A stretch of 5,343 nucleotides of DNA from assembly GCA_031259875.1 (NCBI GenBank), contig JAIRKW010000039.1, positions 1 through 5,343 of the forward strand, read 5' to 3'. Under the pieces are notes generated by a model. The model did not search any database. It had not been told where the DNA came from and saw only the letters and a list, made by a program, of their open reading frames with translations. Shown one piece after another: positions 1 to 5,340 of this stretch. How positions within the stretch are numbered: the stretch's first letter is position 1; every line of letters begins with the position of its first letter. Both the position numbers and the translations under genes were made by a program. Origin of the DNA: Campylobacteraceae bacterium. GTDB taxonomy: Bacteria > Campylobacterota > Campylobacteria > Campylobacterales > Campylobacteraceae.

Positions 1-306
1 GATACCTTGCAGGACAAAATAGCTCAAAATATCAAAGAGTGTTTTGATCAAATACATTGTAAAGATGGGGTCACATATATAATCAATAAAGACAACAAAG
101 GCTACAAACTCGAAAACAACGAATGGAAAGAGTTTGAAATTCAAAAGGATAAGCCGTTAAATCAAGATATTATAAAAAAGATAGATGAGAATATCGAAGT
201 AAAGAGCAATAAAAAGAGTCTTGAAGAGTTAATAAGAGAGTTTACAGAATATAAAGAGAAAAATCAACAGCTGGAAAAAGATAAAAATATAGACTTTGGA
301 AGATAG
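1..306 (+). CDS. C-terminal part of an unidentified Lys/Glu-rich protein (5' end outside window)
   Basis: The reading frame is open from the first base of the window (codons for Asp-Thr-Leu precede the first possible TTG start at 7) and ends at TAG 304-306, so this is most likely the last 101 codons of a longer gene. I do not recognise the family. The visible part is strongly hydrophilic, with no signal peptide or membrane segment. It has a short segment of beta-strand character (DGVTYIINKDNKGYKLENNEW) followed by a charged helical tail (KSLEELIREFTEYKEKNQQL) that could form a coiled coil. Such tails are common in plasmid mobilisation and DNA-processing proteins, but nothing here proves that role. 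No gene follows on this strand for 1.2 kb, so it is the last gene of its transcript. A separate small protein starting at TTG 7 is possible but less likely, because no Shine-Dalgarno site is visible in the six bases before it. Confidence 0.6.
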   Translation, partial: DTLQDKIAQNIKECFDQIHCKDGVTYIINKDNKGYKLENNEWKEFEIQKDKPLNQDIIKKIDENIEVKSNKKSLEELIREFTEYKEKNQQLEKDKNIDFGR

Positions 307-401
307 TAAAAATCCACAATGCGATAAAAAACGAGTAAAAAATCATTATTAAAAGTTTAAATGCCACAGGTATAGAACAAATGGAATATAAATAGTAATT
401 T

Positions 402-430
402 TTGATATTAACATAATAGTTGCATATAAG
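402..430 (+). promoter_or_regulatory. Possible sigma70-type promoter with no obvious gene behind it
   Basis: TTGATA (402-407) and TATAAG (425-430) are separated by 17 bp. The match is reasonable, but in DNA this AT-rich such matches arise by chance, and no intact gene follows. It is listed only because the spacing is ideal. Confidence 0.2.
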
Positions 431-631
431 TATTTTTGGTGAAAATGCTAAAATAGTTTATTTTCACTGTTATATATGTTATTGCGAGGACGATTTTAAT
501 AATTTTTTGGAGCAAAATAGCATGGTTTACATACAATATATTTTCCGCATTTCTAAAAACAGAGAGTGAAAAACATCTGATAGGACGTTTAAAAGAGATA
601 AATCACCGAAAACATACTAAAAAATCTTTTA

Positions 632-1017
632 TTAATCAAAATTGTATAGTAATAATTTTGCAAAAGAGCAAGAGTAAAAAACTGCTATACTGCCAACATG
701 ACTAAAACCGCCTTTTGAACTATCGATAACAACGCCAAAATTTTTTATCTCAGAGCTGCCGATAGTGCTAAAAAGACCGATATAAGTTTTTGACGGTTGG
801 TTCACAGAGTACTGATTTTGCGTCCGTTGCCATTAAGGTGTGCTCTATTACATATGTGCCACATAGCTTGAGACATCAAACCATCCATATGTAAAAACTG
901 CTGCTTTTCAAAGCTTGCTTAATCTTCAGGTATTAAACTACGTATTCCAAAACAGAGCGTTGTATCTTTGTCATAATTTCTGAAAGCTTGACGGTTATAT
1001 GTAAAAAAAGAGTATTG
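632..1017 (-). pseudogene. Decayed fragment of a GLUG-type repeat surface protein (adhesin-like)
   Basis: On the minus strand, one frame running down to 805 encodes NRAHLNGNGRKIS. A second frame, from 805 down to 635, continues VNQPSKTYIGLFSTIG and then SSEIKNFGVVIDSSKGG. Joined across a one-base loss near 805, this reads as one repeat unit of the kind found in large secreted or autotransporter-like adhesins with GLUG motifs (NGNGHKIS...YIGLFG.IG...EIKNLGV). The first frame stays open back to 918, is stopped by TAA at 919-921, and is open again to 1017, with TGA at 1018-1020. The second frame ends at TAA 632-634. Intact family members are usually many hundreds of residues long with many such units, so this is a small broken relic. 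Similarity is strongest for 640-850; the 850-1017 part belongs only by frame continuity, and its stretch RQAFRNYDKDTTLCFGI is unrecognised. The family call comes from motif recognition, not a search. Confidence 0.5.
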
Positions 1018-1249
1018 TCAAATTATCTGCAAAATAAATTCATATTTTTCTGTTTTTTTGGTATGTCTTATGAAAATATTTGAATTTATCAATCCACACT
1101 CCGTACACAGAATTTTGCATATATAAAAAAGTGTTTTTGGGATAATGTATATAAAAATATCAAACTTAAAAGATATTTGATTATATAATGTTCAAATGTT
1201 GATATATAAATAAAGATTAATTATGCAACTATATTTTTTTATATATTTA

Positions 1250-1274
1250 TAATATTTTACGTATTGAAATATTA
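1250..1274. repeat. Inverted repeat 1 of leader A, copy 1
   Basis: TAATATTTTA (1250-1259) and TGAAATATTA (1265-1274) are inverted around a 5-nt centre. The arms pair at 9 of 10 positions, and the tenth is a T/G pair (G-U wobble if transcribed). The same element at 4931-4955 in copy 2 has perfect 10-bp arms. It lies about 165 bp before the -35 box, so it could be an operator, or a hairpin in a transcript starting further upstream. Confidence 0.5.
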
Positions 1275-1355
1275 ATTTTATTGCTTCTTAAGGCAGTAAA
1301 ATATTTTAATTTTTATATATAATAACAAATAATATATAGCAATCAAGCAAATAGC

Positions 1356-1377
1356 TAATTTTTAATGCAAAAAATTA
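1356..1377. repeat. Inverted repeat 2 of leader A, copy 1
   Basis: TAATTTTT (1356-1363) and AAAAATTA (1370-1377) form 8-bp arms around AATGCA. The same 22 bases occur unchanged at 5036-5057 in the other copy. The distance to inverted repeat 1 is 81 bp here and 80 bp in copy 2. The conserved sequence and spacing favour a protein-binding site or RNA hairpin over chance, though all-A/T arms are weak evidence in such DNA. Confidence 0.45.
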
Positions 1378-1439
1378 CAAATAAACTACAATTTTAGGGT
1401 ATTTTAGTGAGTTTTTATTAATACAATAAGCAGAATTAA

Positions 1440-1467
1440 TTGACTGCATAAAATTTTGTGTTATAAT
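1440..1467 (+). promoter_or_regulatory. Promoter of virB2-virB3/4 (extended -10, sigma70 type)
   Basis: TTGACT (1440-1445) and a perfect TATAAT (1462-1467) are 16 bp apart, with TG one base before the -10 box (extended -10, TGTTATAAT). Transcription would start near 1474, giving a leader of about 64 nt before virB2. From -35 to just past -10 the sequence is identical to the second copy at 5120-5147 except one spacer base. A short inverted repeat (TAAAATT at 1449-1455 and AATTTTA at 1465-1471) brackets the -10 region and could let a repressor cover it. Confidence 0.8.
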
Positions 1468-1524
1468 TTTAAAATTATTTTTGTCATATAAAGTATTTAT
1501 CTGACAAATAAATAAAAAAATACT

Positions 1525-1530
1525 AAGGAG
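1525..1530 (+). promoter_or_regulatory. Shine-Dalgarno site of virB2
   Basis: AAGGAG lies seven bases before ATG 1538, a near-ideal match and spacing. It fixes the virB2 start and predicts strong translation, as expected for an abundant pilin. Confidence 0.85.
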
Positions 1531-1537
1531 CTATTAT

Positions 1538-1858
1538 ATGGCTAATGCTAACACTTCCCCATCTGGCGGGCAGTTTACCGTTCTGACTAAAGTTTTTGTT
1601 GCCGTACTCTTTTGCGGTTTTCTTCTTCCCGATTTTGCTCTTGCACAAATGGAGCTTAACACAGTGCAGGGTACCCTTGAGAATATTTTAACCGCACTTC
1701 GTGCACTTTCAATGGTAACTGTTACTATTGCGATTTTGTATGTAGGATACAAGGTATTGTTCGGCGGTGCGACTTTTAAAGAATTAATGCCCGTTATCAT
1801 AGGGGCTATTGTCATAGCTTCCTGCGCTGAAATAGCCGGTCTATTACTCAGGTCATAG
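1538..1858 (+). CDS. virB2: VirB2/TrbC-family major pilin precursor of a type IV secretion system
   Basis: This encodes the pilin subunit of a conjugation-type secretion system. It is inserted in the inner membrane, processed, then extracted and assembled into the pilus. The 106-residue precursor fits the TrbC/VirB2 family. Residues 1-18 are polar and end in Lys18, residues 19-33 are hydrophobic, and ALA at 34-36 followed by Gln37 is a good signal-peptidase site, giving a mature pilin of about 70 residues. The mature part has two membrane helices (about 56-75 and 83-104) joined by a short loop, GGATFKE (76-82), the usual pilin hairpin. ATG 1538 is chosen because a strong Shine-Dalgarno site lies seven bases upstream. 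It is the first gene after the promoter at 1440-1467, and virB3/4 follows after 17 nt. The gene is less AT-rich than its flanks. Family assignment is from topology, size and context; pilin sequences themselves diverge fast. Confidence 0.9.
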   Translation: MANANTSPSGGQFTVLTKVFVAVLFCGFLLPDFALAQMELNTVQGTLENILTALRALSMVTVTIAILYVGYKVLFGGATFKELMPVIIGAIVIASCAEIAGLLLRS

Positions 1859-1875
1859 AGTTTAAGCAATAACAC

Positions 1876-4626
1876 ATGGAAGCTCTTTTTAAAGGCATGA
1901 CCCGCCCTGCAATGGTACTTGGCGTTCCCATAACGCCATTTGCCGTTGTTTCTGGTTTTATCTTTTTGGTCGCAGCTTATACAAATATGTTAGTGCTCGT
2001 CGCTCTGATACCAGCACTTCTTATAATGAAAGCAATGACAAAAAAAGATGATTTCATTTTTCATTTGATATGGCTTAAGTTTGTAACACACTTTTTGCCT
2101 AACGGTAAGTTTATTCCGCCTGTTGGCAGAAAGTATTGGCATGGAGCATTAACGTTTACTGTACAGCAATACAGAATGCTTAAAGAACGAGGACAGCCTA
2201 AACTTACAGCATTTGACCTACAGCATCAATTCTCTTTTTTGGAGTTGATACCTTATTCGAGTCACTTTTCAGACAATACGATAATAGATAAAGATGGTAA
2301 TTTTATAGCGGTTTGGAAGATAGAAGGCATTAGCTTTGAAGCAAGCGGCAACAGCGATATTGAACTTTTCGGTGAAAATCTCAATATCGTATTTAAAGCG
2401 TTTGCGAGCGAGCCTATTGCATTTTATCATCACAATATCCGCCATCAAACTTCTATAAAAATGTCGTCAAAGTTTAAAAACGGATTTTTAAAAGAGATAG
2501 ATGAGTTATACTACAAAAGCTTTGGCGGAGATAATCTTAAGGTAAATAGTCTGTATTTCACGATGGTATTTATGCCGTTTGCGAATAAAATTAAAAATTC
2601 AGCATACAAACGAATGAATTTTATCGGTAAACAAAATGAATTAATCGCACAATATAAGCAATTTAAAGAGTATTGTGCAAGACTTGAAAACAATCTACAA
2701 AAGTTTCAGCCTCAAAGATTAAAAGCTTATGAAGAAAACGGAAATAGATATTCTGAAATTCTCTCTTTCTTTTCGTGTCTTTTGAGCGGCAAGTTTCAAA
2801 AGGTGTGCATTAACTCTACACAAATCAATCAGTATCTGACAGCAGGGTTGAATGAAGTTATATTTGGCAAAGACACTATACAGTTTAATTTTAACAACGG
2901 TTTCAAAAAATTCGCAAGAGCTGTTGAGATAAAAGACTACACAAACGAAACGTTTGCCGGTATTTTTGACGCTTTGATGTACGAAGATGTAGAATACATC
3001 GCGACACATTCTTATGCGCTTGTTCCGGCATTTGAAGCAAAGTCGGCGATAAATAAGCAAGAAAAGCAGTTATTGGCGAGTGCAGACGACGGTTTGAGGC
3101 AGCTTGATGAATTGACTTGGGCTAAAGATGCACTGATATCCGGCGATATATCATTCGGTAAATACCATTTTTCAGTTCTTGTTTTTGGTTCTACGATAGA
3201 AGAGGTTCAAAAAAATACCAACACCGTTATTACCAATCTTAACGATATAGGATTTGGAGTAACCTTAGCCAATTTAGCTCTGCCGGCATCTTATTTTGCT
3301 CAACTGCCGTGCAATTTTCATTTGCGTCCGCGTGTCAATCTCATCTCATCCAAAAACTTTGCCTCTTTTGTCTCTTTTCACAATTTCCCAACGGGTAAAA
3401 AGAGCCAAAACTGCTGGGGTGATGCAATAACTACGCTTAAAGGGACAAACGGCACTCCGTATTTTATTAACTTCCATGAAGCAAAACTCGGTCGAAACGA
3501 TTTTAATGAAAAACATCTGGGTAATACGCTCATCGTTGGCGCTTCAGGTGCCGGCAAGACAGTTTTGCAGCTGTTTTTGGCAAACCAAATGGTTAAATAT
3601 GCAGATGAAAACAGCTTTGATGAAAAATCTGGGACTAAGGATTTTACATTAGTATTTTTCGACAAAGATAGAGGTGCGCATGCGAACGTACTCTCTTCCG
3701 GCGGTCAGTATTTTGCTATCAAAAACGGTGTGCCTACAGGTTTCAACCCTTTTATGTGTGAAAATACTCCCGAGAAGATAGCATTTTTGGATAATCTCTT
3801 GCGTTTACTTGTAGGAAGAGCGCTCAATCCTGTAGAAGAAGAGGATATGAACAGAGCCATTAGAAGTGTTTTGGATATGCCAAAAGAGCTTAGAAAACAC
3901 AGTATAACAAGAGTTATGGAGCATTTATCAGTCAACAATGCCAAAGATGACACGCTCTATCGCCGTCTTAAAATTTGGTCTCAAGGTAATGCTTATGGTT
4001 GGGTATTTGATAATGCTGATGATGAACTTGTTTTTGAAAAAGATAAAAATATATACGGTATTGACGGCACAGAATTTTTAGATGACGCTACGGCTTCCGC
4101 TCCTATCTCTTTATACCTGTTTGAGCGGATAAATGAATTAATCGACGGCAGAAGATTTGTTTTAAATATAGATGAGTGCTGGAAATGGATAGAGGATAGG
4201 ACAGTAGCGCAAGTCGTGAGAGATAAGCTGAAAACAATCAGAAAATTAAACGGTCTTGTTGTTATGGCGACACAAAGTCCGGAAGATTTTATCAAAAATC
4301 CCATTGCGCGCGCTGTTGTGGAGCAGAGTGCAACTTTGATATTTTTGCCAAACCCAAAAGCAAGAGAAGAGGATTATGTCAAAGGATTTAACCTGACAAC
4401 CGAACAGTATGAAATGATAAAAAAATTACAGCCTACTTCAAGAACTTTTTTGCTTAAAAAAGGCGATGAGACGACATTTTTACGAATCGACTTAAGCGGT
4501 CTTGGCAGTAAAAATCTAAAAGTGTTATCAACCTCAAAAGACAATTGGGATTTAATAGATGAGTTGGAAAAGCAAGGCTTCAAGGGCGATGAATTTGCCA
4601 AAGAGTTCAAAGACAAGTGCGTGTAA
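1876..4626 (+). CDS. virB4: VirB3-VirB4 fusion: pilus-assembly membrane anchor joined to secretion ATPase
   Basis: This 916-residue protein powers pilus assembly and substrate transfer at the inner membrane. Residues 1 to about 85 are VirB3/TrbD-like: LFKGMTRPAMVLGVPIT, then two membrane helices (about 13-35 and 37-54). From about 118 the VirB4/TrbE/CagE part begins (LELIPYSSHF), with the N-terminal VirB4 domain to about 500 and the ATPase after it. Visible motifs are Walker A GASGAGKT (555-562), DKDRGAH (596-602), FNPF (623-626), Walker B FVLNIDE (761-767) followed by CW, and ATQS (798-801). All catalytic motifs are present, so the enzyme should be active. The length fits VirB3 plus a full VirB4. 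An in-frame TAA at 1870-1872 means the start cannot lie upstream of ATG 1876. No strong Shine-Dalgarno site precedes it, so translation is probably coupled to virB2, which ends 17 nt before. Such fusions are known in Campylobacterota (CagE, CmgB3/4). Confidence 0.95.
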   Translation: MEALFKGMTRPAMVLGVPITPFAVVSGFIFLVAAYTNMLVLVALIPALLIMKAMTKKDDFIFHLIWLKFVTHFLPNGKFIPPVGRKYWHGALTFTVQQYRMLKERGQPKLTAFDLQHQFSFLELIPYSSHFSDNTIIDKDGNFIAVWKIEGISFEASGNSDIELFGENLNIVFKAFASEPIAFYHHNIRHQTSIKMSSKFKNGFLKEIDELYYKSFGGDNLKVNSLYFTMVFMPFANKIKNSAYKRMNFIGKQNELIAQYKQFKEYCARLENNLQKFQPQRLKAYEENGNRYSEILSFFSCLLSGKFQKVCINSTQINQYLTAGLNEVIFGKDTIQFNFNNGFKKFARAVEIKDYTNETFAGIFDALMYEDVEYIATHSYALVPAFEAKSAINKQEKQLLASADDGLRQLDELTWAKDALISGDISFGKYHFSVLVFGSTIEEVQKNTNTVITNLNDIGFGVTLANLALPASYFAQLPCNFHLRPRVNLISSKNFASFVSFHNFPTGKKSQNCWGDAITTLKGTNGTPYFINFHEAKLGRNDFNEKHLGNTLIVGASGAGKTVLQLFLANQMVKYADENSFDEKSGTKDFTLVFFDKDRGAHANVLSSGGQYFAIKNGVPTGFNPFMCENTPEKIAFLDNLLRLLVGRALNPVEEEDMNRAIRSVLDMPKELRKHSITRVMEHLSVNNAKDDTLYRRLKIWSQGNAYGWVFDNADDELVFEKDKNIYGIDGTEFLDDATASAPISLYLFERINELIDGRRFVLNIDECWKWIEDRTVAQVVRDKLKTIRKLNGLVVMATQSPEDFIKNPIARAVVEQSATLIFLPNPKAREEDYVKGFNLTTEQYEMIKKLQPTSRTFLLKKGDETTFLRIDLSGLGSKNLKVLSTSKDNWDLIDELEKQGFKGDEFAKEFKDKCV

Positions 4627-4631
4627 TTTTT

Positions 4632-4735
4632 ATATATGAAAATCTAAAAGAGTTTAGATAAAAATATGCTCAAAAATCGTCAAGCCAATAGTATAAGGTC
4701 AATAAAAATTGATAAATAAAGTTAAAAACAAACAA
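4632..4735 (+). repeat. Repeat B, copy 1
   Basis: This segment starts just after the virB3/4 stop and recurs at about 5175-5280. Shared blocks are TAAAAGAGTTTAGATAAAA (a 19-bp run), CAAGCCAA, TATAAGGTCAATAAAAA and ATAAA.GAA/T.AA.TTAAAA-like sequence, in the same order, with an insertion of a few bases before CAAGCC in copy 2. It has no coding potential. The order B-A-B suggests that A and B form one duplicated unit, with only the B part of one unit left directly behind virB3/4. Confidence 0.75.
4642..4659. terminator. Weak hairpin after virB3/4, possible terminator
   Basis: ATCTAAA (4642-4648) and TTTAGAT (4653-4659) form a perfect 7-bp stem around AGAG, 15 bases after the virB3/4 stop. On the plus strand an A-run, not a T-run, follows, so it is a poor intrinsic terminator for virB3/4. 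Read on the minus strand it is followed by TTTTC. In repeat B copy 2 the left arm is changed to ACATAAA, which breaks the stem, so the hairpin is not a conserved part of the repeat. Confidence 0.25.
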
Positions 4736-4819
4736 GAAGAGCTATAAAGTTTTATATCAGCAAAAGAAAGTTATATTTTTGCAGATATATGTTTTTTATT
4801 TACAAGAAACATCTATTGG

Positions 4820-4833
4820 TATACTGCAGTATA
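4820..4833. repeat. 14-bp perfect palindrome at the edge of leader A copy 2
   Basis: TATACTGCAGTATA is its own reverse complement over all 14 bases. The matching place in copy 1 reads differently (TAATGTATATA), so the palindrome is specific to copy 2. It could be a dimeric regulator's binding site or mark the joint of the duplicated segment. Confidence 0.4.
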
Positions 4834-4930
4834 AAAATATCAAGCTCAAAAGACAATTTGACAATATAATATTGAGCTGTTAATATATAAATAAAAAATA
4901 ACCAGATAACTATATTTACTTATAAATTTA

Positions 4931-4955
4931 TAATATTTTATGCATTAAAATATTA
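4931..4955. repeat. Inverted repeat 1 of leader A, copy 2
   Basis: TAATATTTTA (4931-4940) and TAAAATATTA (4946-4955) are perfect 10-bp inverted arms around TGCAT. The counterpart at 1250-1274 has one arm change that still allows G-U pairing and a different centre (CGTAT). Keeping the arms while changing the loop is what a structured or dimer-bound element would show. Confidence 0.5.
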
Positions 4956-5035
4956 ACTTCATTGCTTTTTAAGACAATAAACTATTTTAATTTTTATATA
5001 TAATAACAAACAATATTCATTATCAGGCAAATATC

Positions 5036-5057
5036 TAATTTTTAATGCAAAAAATTA
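5036..5057. repeat. Inverted repeat 2 of leader A, copy 2
   Basis: Same 22 bases as 1356-1377: 8-bp arms TAATTTTT and AAAAATTA around AATGCA. It lies 62 bp before the -35 box, at the same place relative to the promoter as in copy 1. Confidence 0.45.
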
Positions 5058-5119
5058 TAAATAAACTGCGATTTCAAGGCCTTTTAGTGAGTTTTTATTA
5101 ATTTATTAAATATAATCGA

Positions 5120-5147
5120 TTGACTACATAAAATTTTGTGTTATAAT
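5120..5147 (+). promoter_or_regulatory. Second copy of the extended -10 promoter, pointing out of the window
   Basis: TTGACT (5120-5125), 16-bp spacer, TATAAT (5142-5147) with TG one base upstream. It differs from the virB2 promoter by one spacer base. Transcription would begin near 5154 and run at least 190 nt before any gene, through repeat B copy 2. The next gene of the cluster is therefore probably transcribed separately from, but in step with, virB2-virB3/4. Confidence 0.7.
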
Positions 5148-5174
5148 TTTAATACTATTTTTTTGTCAACCTTG

Positions 5175-5280
5175 CATATCTGAAAACATAAAAGAGTTTA
5201 GATAAAAGTATGTTCAAGAGTTCAATTGCCAAGCCAAAAATATAAGGTCAATAAAAACTTATAAATGAAGCTAAAACAGA
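5175..5280 (+). repeat. Repeat B, copy 2 (in the leader of the next gene)
   Basis: Second copy of the segment at 4632-4735, same orientation. It sits directly after leader A copy 2 and would be transcribed as 5' untranslated RNA from the promoter at 5120-5147. Conserved blocks include TAAAAGAGTTTAGATAAAA (5190-5208) and TATAAGGTCAATAAAAA (about 5241-5257). Confidence 0.75.
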
Positions 5281-5302
5281 TGGCAAAATGATGAAAATGT
5301 GT

Positions 5303-5316
5303 GTCGTCTTGACGAC
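5303..5316 (+). promoter_or_regulatory. Short GC-rich hairpin before the next ribosome-binding site
   Basis: GTCGTC and GACGAC are inverted around TT (or a 5-bp stem around CTTG). Against the AT-rich surroundings this is a clear compositional change, 16 bases before the purine-rich AGAAAGGA. It could modulate translation of the next gene, or simply be its first codons if that gene starts at ATG 5288, 5291 or 5297. Confidence 0.35.
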
Positions 5317-5332
5317 TGGCAACTTTAGAAGC

Positions 5333-5340
5333 AGAAAGGA
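5333..5340 (+). promoter_or_regulatory. Probable Shine-Dalgarno site of a gene starting just outside the window
   Basis: AGAAAGGA lies three bases before the window's end, so a start codon is expected within the next few bases. A competing reading is an ORF open from ATG 5288 to the window's end (MMKMCVVLTTGNFRSRKDF...), but no Shine-Dalgarno site precedes that ATG. By position, a further type IV secretion component (VirB5 or VirB6 type) is likely. Confidence 0.5.

Larger units (their letters stand above)
307..1110. other. Long AT-rich stretch without an intact gene
   Basis: No intact coding sequence with a credible start and ribosome-binding site is visible on either strand. The only recognisable content is the decayed minus-strand surface-protein remnant at about 632-1017 and a possible weak promoter near 402-430. 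All frames are interrupted by stops. The stretch from about 680 to 970 is visibly less AT-rich than its flanks, which fits former coding sequence. Together with the decayed gene, this looks like a junction or graveyard region between two functional blocks of a mobile element. Confidence 0.6.
1111..1510 (+). repeat. Leader repeat A, copy 1 (upstream of virB2)
   Basis: This AT-rich non-coding segment recurs as a diverged direct repeat at about 4790-5190. The clear match begins at ATAAAAATATCAA (1151; 4831 in copy 2) and runs through the promoter to about 1480, with a weaker match on both sides (ATTTTGCA near 1112 and TATCTGA near 1499). Over 1351-1480 against 5031-5160 I count 111 identities in 130 ungapped positions. 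Between 1151 and 1350 the copies need a few one-base gaps that cancel out, since the offset is 3680 at both ends. A 21-bp block at 1412-1432 is identical in both. The repeat carries two inverted repeats and ends in a strong promoter, so it looks like a mobile or duplicated promoter and leader cassette, not coding DNA. Confidence 0.85.
4790..5190 (+). repeat. Leader repeat A, copy 2 (downstream of virB3/4)
   Basis: This is the second, diverged copy of the segment before virB2 (about 1111-1510), in the same orientation. The clear match starts at 4831 and runs to about 5160, with 111 of 130 identical positions over 5031-5160. Conserved parts are inverted repeat 1 (perfect arms here), inverted repeat 2 (identical), the identical block 5082-5102, and the promoter. 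Clustered differences lie between these elements (for example 5103-5119), which suggests selection on the elements. Copy 2 leads into repeat B, whereas copy 1 leads straight into the virB2 Shine-Dalgarno site. Confidence 0.85.

Noticed and set aside
530..570. Mini-ORF starting at ATG 521 (MVYIQYIFRISKNRE) with GGAG nine bases upstream
   Set aside because: Only 15 codons, no conservation evidence; expected by chance in AT-rich DNA.
457..705. An 82-codon open frame on the plus strand containing TESEKHLIGRLKEINHRKH
   Set aside because: It has no ATG, GTG or TTG start, no ribosome-binding site, and its last part overlaps the minus-strand adhesin relic. It could be another relic, but nothing identifies it.
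1111..1510. CRISPR array, iterons or tRNA gene as explanation of the AT-rich repeats
   Set aside because: There are only two long copies 3.7 kb apart, with no short regularly spaced repeats and no cloverleaf-like sequence.
1534..1875. Open frame of 113 codons antisense to virB2
   Set aside because: Shadow of the pilin gene in another frame; no ribosome-binding site or recognisable domain.
2511..4616. Several minus-strand open frames of 60-113 codons across virB3/4
   Set aside because: All lie inside the ATPase gene, whose motifs are intact throughout; low-complexity translations typical of antisense shadows.
4780..4835. Interrupted dyad ATGTTT...AAACAT near 4788-4811 as a virB3/4 terminator
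   Set aside because: Arms of 6 bp with a 12-nt loop and no T-run after it; too weak to call.
4858..4886. Possible extra promoter in leader A copy 2: TTGACA, 17 bp, TAATAT
   Set aside because: Perfect -35 box but only 4 of 6 in the -10 box, and copy 1 reads TTGATT with a poorer -10. Not conserved, so chance is likely, though it could matter for copy 2.
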